From: Lachancea thermotolerans CBS 6340 | Lineage: Eukaryota; Ascomycota; Saccharomycetes; Saccharomycetales; Saccharomycetaceae | Assembly: GCF_000142805.1 (NCBI RefSeq) | Contig: NC_013081.1 | Location: 186,001 to 250,000, forward strand | DNA length: 64,000 nucleotides | Direction: 5' to 3' | Part shown: positions 34,569 to 44,100 of the stretch, piece after piece | How positions within the stretch are numbered: the stretch's first letter is position 1 | Layout: each line of letters starts with the position of its first letter | Position numbers and translations under genes: made by a program | Notes under the pieces: model-generated | The model's input: only the letters and a program-made list of their open reading frames with translations | The model's database searches: none | Told to the model about the DNA's origin: nothing

Positions 34569-35120
34569 ATGACGCACAAGGCGCTTAGGTCTATCTTCTG
34601 CTGTCTGGTTGCTATATATCTACTCACTATCTATAGCGCGCCATTCGAGAATGTCACAAATCGTTCAGCACTTTTTTTGTTCCTTTCGCTTTATGACTTA
34701 TTCGCCGTTATTGTTTGTTCCTTAATTTGTATCTCCATCAATGAGCTCCAACTGAAATTCCAACAACTAAGTGTTTATGCTCTAATCTTTTTGACCGTGG
34801 GCGGTTGTATTCTTTCTTCGCTGTCGCTCTTTCTTACGCTTCGATGTTTGTATCGTGGTGAAGGATTTGCCCTTGAAGATGCTGTGAAAAGCGAGCCAAT
34901 CCTAATCACAAAACGTATTGTTACGGTATCAGTCCTCCTTGTTGCAAGCTGGGCTCTTTTATTAATCTCTTCGTTATATTGGAATTCAGGCCTTATGGCC
35001 CCTCAAGAAAGCGGTCATCTTCCAACAGATACGAAGACATTTCATTATAAACAGCCCAATGATTATAGGCTTTTTAGGACGCTACATGGGCGTCCCTTAA
35101 CATATGAAGTCAATAAGTAG
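34569..35120 (+). CDS. Unrecognised four-helix membrane protein
   Basis: An ATG-started frame of 183 residues with four clear hydrophobic helices: about 8-25 (SIFCCLVAIYLLTIYSAP), 33-55 (ALFLFLSLYDLFAVIVCSLI), 68-92 (LSVYALIFLTVGGCILSSLS) and 116-138 (IVTVSVLLVASWALLLISSL). The last 40 residues are polar and probably cytosolic or lumenal. An NVT glycosylation site lies between helices 1 and 2. I do not recognise the family. It lies between GEP4 and TRA1, where S. cerevisiae has, as far as I recall, no gene, and it converges with TRA1, 68 bases apart. The pattern of four cleanly spaced helices makes chance unlikely. Candidates such as Kei1 or Ilm1 were considered but do not match on sight. Confidence 0.75.
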   Translation: MTHKALRSIFCCLVAIYLLTIYSAPFENVTNRSALFLFLSLYDLFAVIVCSLICISINELQLKFQQLSVYALIFLTVGGCILSSLSLFLTLRCLYRGEGFALEDAVKSEPILITKRIVTVSVLLVASWALLLISSLYWNSGLMAPQESGHLPTDTKTFHYKQPNDYRLFRTLHGRPLTYEVNK

Positions 35121-35188
35121 TAATCTACCTGACTGGCCTACAAGCTTTAAAAATGAAAGAATGTATAACATATTTATATTTCTGGCAA

Positions 35189-38100
35189 CTAGAAGTATGG
35201 CATGAAGCTCTGGTCCATTTTGGCTAGGTTCCGCGGACTCACCGCGGCACTAATGGCTTCAAGGACATACTGGGTTACGACAGATGGCTTTGAGCTCAAA
35301 TGGCCAAGCTGGGCGGTTTTGCGCGTTATGAGATCCACGTTAGTACGAACAATTTCTCGTAGTTGAGGATCCTCAACAATTGAACGGTGAAGGTTGCTGT
35401 ACCATGAAATGACCTCATCTCTAATGAAGAGAGACAGGTAAGTGTTCAATTCATGGTCAGGCTCTAGAAGAGCTCGTGCAACAAGGAAAATATTGACAGA
35501 TAGAATTCCCTCTAGGGCCGACTCTCCTATGAGCTTTTGAATGTTAGGAGTAAGCCTGAATGGAACGGCTTCATTGTTATGGAATACTGGTGAGTCCGGA
35601 GGGATATCTGCTTCAAAGTTTTTAGCTGTCTGTTTAACTCTTTCATATGGATATCTCGCTGGTAGCATTTCCAGAGTGAACACGTTACCGGAAACTTGGT
35701 CAATAGAAATTTTGTGAGGAGCCCGGTTATTGATAGCCAACATGTAAGTCATAAATATGAACATGGCATACTGCGATGAAAACTGTTTCCTGAATAGCCA
35801 AAAATCTTCGAATTGCGTGAATAGTCCTGTAAAATAGTTCTTCATAACGGAGGATGGTAAGAACATAGATTGAATAGAGCTGAATATCTCAACCTTGACG
35901 GCAGTGATTTCTGGTGGAGGTAAAACCTTGTCATACGCCGCATCCAGCTGTTGACAAACAAAGTCTTGAATAGCCCCGCGGTCAATGCCCTTCTTATCGC
36001 AATACTCGTCATATAAGTTGTGCATAGTGGTATTCGAAGAGCTGTCATTCATAATGCGAACTTGAGGGGAGAGGGGAACGGAGATAGGAAGCGTGAATTG
36101 AACGTTGCGGCGGCGCGTTTGAACGTTCTTTGATAACGTTTCGTTGAACAAGCGGAACAGCTGGAACATTCGTTCTTCTCTCCTTGAATGCCGTACTGCG
36201 GGATACTGGACTGCGAAGGAGTGCAGGCTGCCATCATGACCGCGGATCGTTAGTCGTCTATAAGAAGAGTGCGTTCCGCGCACAAATTCAACATGCGGCA
36301 AGAACCGCGAAATCTTCACGAAATGCGCGTTGCTGTCTTTGTTGAGCAGATACTGCCCCGGGATTTCAATATCCTCGAATTTTTGGTGATGGAAATTGCT
36401 TAAATGAGGGCACCATTTTTCCATGTTTTCAATTTTAGGGGCACGATCCAGCTTATTCTCAAGTCTATTACGCCAGTATCTTAATCTTTTGATATATTCT
36501 TCGAAGTTTGGCTTGCTATCAATAAAGTCAGCATTGAATTTCACGCTAATGTGCGGAGGCAGTAGGTTCTCAGAGAAGCGCACAAGGTTTGTCTCTGTAC
36601 TTGCTGGTAATAGCGGATTTTCTCTCGGGAATGGTAGGCGATTGTAATTGTAGGTTGCGTCTATCAGCAAAACATTGATGAGTCTGAAAAGGTCTTCATC
36701 CGAGGTGGTTTTGAATTTCTGATTTATTTGATCAACCAAAGATTCGAGTGAGAGCGCTAGCAGGGGGTACGCTGTTTTCAAGATACCATTCAACTCATCC
36801 AGATATTCCCAAGGCTGACGTGTGCCGCTTGCTGTAGCAGGGCTTTTGTTATTAGGGAGCCGGGAGTTGCCCATTGCAACCATTGTCTGTCTTTGGATTA
36901 CAGAAAAGTCTTCCTTTGTGGTTCTCAGCTGGAAATGTAATGCTTGGGGATAACTCTTTGCAATTCTTATCAAAATCTGACGAACCATATTTGCCTCTTT
37001 GTGGGAAAGGGACGTAAGCAGTTGTGGGATGAAAGTAATCCAATACCAGACAGGTATCTCACCCCTGAAAGATTCAAAGGCACCAGCAAGAGTTCCTGTG
37101 CTATCCTCGATGCCAATAAGCCACAAGATTCGACAGAGTAATTTTCTTGTCTTAGAATTATTGTACAATCCGGCAGCTTGCAGATAACAACTTATTGCGT
37201 TATTGGCAAAGCTGATATTTTGAGGCTCTTCTGACAACCTGCGGTCGTTAAAAAAGCCCCATTGAGCCCAAGCTTTAGCCAAGTTGAGATCGATTTGGAC
37301 CGCCGTCGCAAAAGCTTGATTCGCCTCGTCGTGGGCTCTCAATTTTGACAAGAACATTCCCTTCAAGGTGAAAAATTCAGCCTTTTGAACAGTGCCAAAG
37401 TACACTAGGTTAGTGTTGCTGATGACATCTAAGCCAGTAGTTAGTTCATTCATGTTTTGGTAGTGGCATTTTGCTTGTTCTCTCAACTTGAGAAAAGCCT
37501 CTTGGATTTCAATGTTAGGTAACGTGTATATGCGAGCAAGTTGACTTATGCACACATCTGGCATGTTGTGCTTGCGCGCCACATGAGCAAACCTGTTTAT
37601 TACCCATGCGATCTCGTGATAGCCGCGATAGGCGTGGGTGTTCACATTACTGTTGTTGCTTGCTTGCTGAAGAGCTGGAACAAGTGGCAAGTATGCATTG
37701 TTGATGACTTGGAACGCATGTTGGCGCCAGGTTATAAGATCGTTCCACATATTAATATCATCCCAAATATTAGGAAGGCGATCTCTCCAAGCCTGAAGAA
37801 CTCTCTTGACTTCTTGGGCCTTTGTGTCAAGATTTTGAATTGAAGTAGAAGCCAGATTTGCGTAAACTTGAGTTGCTTCAAGGAATTCCATGTACTGCTG
37901 GAACGAATGCAACAAGAATTTATGAGCTGGGGTAAATCTCTCAGGCATTGAAGCCCATGCATGTAGCGATAACTGAATGCCTTCGTCACAAAGCCTCTTT
38001 ACTTCTTGATCGCCTTTCTTGGTCTCCGCAAAGTTTTGCAATGCCAAAAATGTTTCAAATATTTGTCTTCTCGGTGTGGGCACATCCATGACGCTTTTGA

Positions 38101-41100
38101 CAGACTGTTCTAAAGCTTCGCGGTCAGCACTCCAGTCAGCAACCCTCCAGCCGCATTCAAGAAGCAAGTCTGTAAAGCCCTCGTGTTTTGCAAGCTCAGT
38201 TAGAACATCCCAGTGTTGCAATTTTTCTGCACACATGATCCAGTTGTCCTCCCATGCCGAATACTCTGATTCAGAATAAGGTAACGCACCACTCCTTGCT
38301 TTGACTTGAGCAGCCTCATACAGTTGCTGAGCCTTGTCCCACAAGCCTATTTGTTCAAATGACAGGGCAATATTCGTTTCAGTATATTTTGCTCTTCTTC
38401 TCCACAGTCCATAGAACATATCCTCCTCCTGCAAATTCACGTAAAGTTCTAAAAGAGCATCCTCGTTTGTCTCGATGATTTTGGCGTTCTCTAAAGAAGC
38501 GCTTTCTTCAAGTGATTCAAGTATTTTGATCGACTGGTACCATGAATTGTATGAAGTGGCCAAGTACTTTATCAAATGTGGGGGCAGCTCGAGAGAGTCT
38601 GTTTCGCTGATTGAGTCTAGTAGTGTACTGACAACATTTGATCTGACATTCAACTGCCTTGCATGGTAATCTTTCGAAAGGAGTGTCACTAGAGAACGCA
38701 CAAACCCAAACTTCTCATTTTTGGGAATTGACTGGTATGCAGCCCCAAATACGTTTATCCAAGCTGCATGAATTGCTTGCGGACTACGATAAAAAATGTC
38801 AATCAAAGGTCCAACAAGGTCATTGCAAGTGACTTGACTAAAATTCGATGCGAACTCTTTATGTCTTTCGAGAAGGCCGTGAAGTGGAGACTCCTCGTGT
38901 TCTGTGTCACTCTTTTCAATAGTAATTTCTGCAAGAGCAGTGCCTAATTGATCAAGTTGGTAAGCGCCACGTAAGTCTAGTGAAAAGTCTTTATCAAAGG
39001 CACCATAGAGAAGCTGCAGCGCTTGGTTCAACCAAGGATAATCAGCAATGAATTCCCAGTTTTGGTCTCTGATGACATAGTACAGTCTTTCCTTGATATC
39101 CCTTTCAAGGCTCTCATCGAGGATAGCCATCAACCTCTTTCTGATATATATATCGTCCACTCGCGTTCCAACCAAAAAAGGTTGTTCCATCCTTACCGTG
39201 ATTTCGCTATTGTTAAAGTCTTTGTTCTCGAAAAGCTCCAGTATTATTTCATAGAACTGCCTGGAAAGCTTAGGCTCTCCTCTTACCTCAAAAGCAAGCA
39301 TCTTCGTTAAAATCGCAGCCTTTTCCTTGACGGTGGGGAAAATCTCATTAGTGAAGACCCATGTTCTTGCTATCATTATAACCTTCTTCAAGAAATTTTG
39401 ATCCATGGATCTGTCGATCAACAAAGCAACGGTAGATAGGAATGGTCGGCGCGCGTCACCAAGTAAAGCGACTTTCATCGAAAGAAGGTACAGAACTTTT
39501 TCCAGTAGTTTCGTCGTGATTCTTGATTCCTCCAAAGTTGCGGGATCCTTTGGCTGAGATGTTGCCAAATGATCCTTGCATAGCTTGCTGAATGTTTTCA
39601 TAATGGAGGGCAAAAGAGAGTCAACATATTGTGGAAAGTGCATGAATAGCGTCCACGTTAGCATCACACCTGCAGCGACTGATGATGTGCCTTGAAGATC
39701 CTCTGTGATGATGGAAATCAAAGTGTTGAGCAGCAACTTACTAGGCGTTTCTGTATCACTCTCAAGAGACGACTCTTCGGTGTGCTTTATGGCGGAAAGA
39801 ACTTTACCTAAAACTTTTTGCAGGGCTTCCTGAATGTCATGGTGGTCACTTCGCAAGCATTTGTCAAGAAGGCTCTGGATAAGTACGAGATTTGAAACTA
39901 TCCAGCTGGCACTTTTGTTCCGTAATATCACGTCTAAAACATCGAGAGCATTCACGCAGTAGAACGACACGTTTGAAGAAGACAGGTCATGCTGAACCAA
40001 GAACTTTTCGAAAAAGTTCAGCTTGACGGTGACGTCAGGCCAATAATTTTCCGAAAGAATCTCTGACAAGACTTTCAGGGTGCGGAAGCCCAACTCTGTC
40101 TCTGAGGTCCGGTGATTACTGACGCAAACGTATCTTACAAGGTACGTGACGAACGCTTCTCTTTGTCCAAACGTTTCTTGTTGTTTTATCTCTTTTGTTT
40201 CATTTCCATCCACGCTATCGTCTCCTCCGTCAGATTCTTTGGCTTTCTTTTCCCACTTCAAGATGAGCTCGGCCAAATCAATCACCAAAGTTTGGTTTTC
40301 TAAGTTTGGGTTCGTCATCAAAGTTAACTTTCCAACAAAATTGATAACGCTTGCAATAAAGAGCTCACGAGATTCAAAAAATTCATCAGGGTGATTGATG
40401 AGAAGTTGATACAATGTGCTGTTTTGACTGGCGTTATTTTCTGAAAGAACGCGCCGCACCCAGTTAATCCAAGCATTTGGAGGATCGGCCGAGGCCATAC
40501 GCTCATGCATAACCGGAGCAAGAAGATCAAGAGACCGCTTGACCATGTAGCGCGACTCAATTTGTGAGGTTCGCAGCAGGGCAACAAAGACCTGAGTTAC
40601 GATCTTGACAGGAAATTCAAACTTTGCAATAAAATATGCAGTTACCATGTAAGCTCCTTGCTTAACCAGGGCATCTTCAAGTTTTATGAAGTTCCAGCAA
40701 AACCTGATTATATCTTTTCTTATCGCGGGGTCGAGATCTGCAGCGTATTCAGTGAAAACTGATGATAGTTGAAGTAATTCAAACCTAAAAGTATCATACT
40801 CCCCAGCAGCAAAACTGTCAAGAATTGTGCTGGAACCTTTCCATATTTTTGAGCATAGTAGCCCAAGCCAAGGAGGCTGCGTGCCGTCATCTTCTTTGAT
40901 TAGTCTGTTCAGCGACTTGTGCGTCAAACCCTCGTAAACTAAGGTGCTGTTAACAATATTTTTCAAAACAAACACGGTCGCGGGAAATGGCTTATCGCTA
41001 GTTGCAAACAGCAAAGCATGGTGAAGATACAGTTTTTTCGTTTCTACTTCACTTGTAGTTATGACCGACTTTTCAATAAACGAGAGTATGCTTTGAGATG

Positions 41101-44100
41101 GTTTGAGTCCGGAGGTGAAAGCAAATTCTAAAAACTCAAATAACTTGGCCGGATTATTACCATTTAGCTCCAGGTACCTGGTATGAAGGTCTTGAACCTT
41201 TCCGGTGGCTTGGGAAAGCTGCAAGAAATCGAAGTGGAAATCGTTCTCTTCAACAATATCCAAAGTCAGCTTGAGCATACTTCTCAACTTGTACAAAAAG
41301 CTTCCATTGTTTACTAGCCAAGCATCGCCCTTAACGCGCTCCAACGAATAAAAAATTTCAACAACGTTAGCGAAGAAACTTACGACCCTAACCTTGTTAG
41401 AAGATATTCCCGTCATATAGTAGTCGTAAAAGTTATTAAGCTCTTGCTCAAAATCTTGTCTTAGGTTATTGGCTTCCGGACGTTGTATAATGGAACACAT
41501 TAACAAAACCAAGTCCCTTGATCCCAAGTTATTCTTGAAATAAGAAGTAACCGACGAATGGAACCTATTGAGATATTTGGCCATTGGTTCGCGAAATGGG
41601 GAATCAAGTTGAAGCCTGAGCTTTTTCTCGACAAGCATAACCTTCAAGAGAAGATCATTCAAGAAAATGTCAGCCTGAGGAGGCAAGAGGTGGAAGATAT
41701 TGATAATGCCGTAAATTATCTTCGTTGGTGTTTGTTCTTTCAAATCTTTTCCGAAGAGCATATCGAGAACTTCAACCCTACACCACGCGTCTAGGTGGTC
41801 TAGCAGTTTTTTCCCGATTTCAACTTTGAAGTATGCTATTAAAAGCTCTAGAAGCTTTGCCAATGCCTCTAAGCCAGAAACTGTTAATTTCTGGTGATCA
41901 GAGAGGTTCATGAGCATTGGTTTGAGACCGTTTTGTAGCAGCTCTTTTGGTAGCTTGGAATTCTCTGCCAACACGCTTTTCAAGCCTTGATATGTTGCTT
42001 CGATGATTTTCGGGGAAGTTTTGAGCATTGTTTTGAAAAATACTGCGAGAATTCGAATACGTGTTGCACCTTGTTGAGCAGAAGCAAATTCTTCATTTTT
42101 CAAAGCTAGCGAAAGAAGTTTGATGCAAACTACTCTCAATTGTACCAGCTGTTCTGCTGTTTGATATTCGGTGACTCGCTGAGCACTAGCAAGAGATTCA
42201 TCCTCGGCATCAACCAGCGCAATGGCTTCATGTAACAGGCGGTAGAGTTCCTCGTTAAACTCTAAGAAACTGCCCTGAAGGCTGAGACAGTAAATAATTG
42301 CGTCCACATTTCCTATTTGCATAGGAAAGGGCAGAGCTCTCAATGGTTTTGCAAAAATTGGTGAAAGCAAGAAATTTTTAGAATGGCTCATTAACTTAAC
42401 AATCGGTATCCCCGATACCTCTGACACAGTAGATAAGGCGTCTTGGCAAGCACTTCGTACAGCTTCGTTAGCATTGCTCAACTCGCAGACTATATCTATG
42501 AGGGTATTTTGCAAACCTTTCTCATTCAACGATTCCTCTGTAATGTTTTTGCAAGTACTTGCCAAAATGCTTATTATTAGCTTTCTTGCGCGTTCTCTAA
42601 TAATACCGGGTGCCTCAAGAGGAGTATCAATTAGAACAAACAGAAGACCCGCGATAAGATCAAATTGGTAGCTTTTTAGGAAGCTGACCGGTATATTTAC
42701 CTCCTCAATCATGGTTTGTATCCCTAAAACTCCACTGCTTTTCTTGAAATATGCCTCGTCGTAACACTGGTGGATAAACTTCTCGACCAATAGGGGTATA
42801 AACGAATATTTCAAAGAAAGCTCTGAGCCGTAGATGCGTTCACTAGTACCGAATATCTGCTTAACAGCTGAAACAGAAATATTCCTTGATTCTTCCATGT
42901 ACGAGCTCAGTCCTTCGGATATCGCGTCGAGAATTATGTTGGTATCAATTGAAACCTTTGGTAGCTTGACATCGAGGCTAAACTTTTCAGTTTCCCCCAT
43001 TTTCTTGTTAAGCGCATTGTTTAACTGCAAAAAACAAAAATGGTTGACCACGTTTTGAAACAAATCGTTTGCTTCCGACTTTAGCTCTTCGATGGATGCA
43101 GAGAAAATTACAGCCTCAAGTATTTTTGCAAGTAGCATCTCTTGGCTATTTAAAAGACGCTTGTCCCTAATTTTCTCATCTTCTGTGTCTTGAGACACTG
43201 GCGGTTTGACTACTTCTTGGGCTAGTACCTTCAAAGCGCCGCCTATCCATTCTTCATAGTTCTCTGGAATAGCAAGTGATGGCTTAAGGAAGAGCTGCAA
43301 AATCGACTTCAGGTAGTTATAGGCGCTCTTCTTGTAAAAGGCCTCACCGCGGTAATCTTGCAAGATATCCAACGCCGACCGTACGCCTGGTGTAATTGAG
43401 AGGGGAACCTCGTCATTAATGCCAAGGATTCTAAAAGTGGCATTAACGGGGATATCTAGCTCCTCGGCAATCCTCAAATCTGAGTGTGGCTTCAAAAATC
43501 TTCTGTTTCTACCCCCCAGCTTGCCTAAAATGCGGACAGCGGTATGGCTAATTTGGTGATTGAAAGGCTGTGGCTTCAGAAGTTTGAACAGAGAGCGAAT
43601 TACGTCTTCAACAACAGGTTCAATGATTGGGTCGAAGTACTCCGCGGTCAAATTATCTATGCACAATTCTAACGTTCTCAAGCCCTGTGTGGTTAGTTCA
43701 GGAAATCCTTGTAAAGCAAAGACAAGAGGCTTCATCAGGTAGCTTAAATAGGGCGCTAGAACACTTAAGCGCACTGGAACTGTCAAGCAAAGCTCAACAT
43801 ACAGATCTCTCTCATGAGGTCTGCGTGCCGTCAAAATCATTCTGTTTAAAGATTGAAGAAGAACTTGAAGTATGGGCTTGATGGATCGATAGAGATTTTC
43901 AAACCTGCCGCCGCCAATGCTCCTGAACAGCGTCCTGATAAGATACAAGTAGACTAGGGGTTCTTCAGCTGTCGTTGAAAACTTTAATGAGTCCAATATG
44001 AGATCGTTTAAATGTGGAAGAAGGACAATTTCATTTGTTATAGGGAAAAGGTTCACAGACATGAAAGACAGCTTAAAAAGACGGATCAGAATATTAGATT

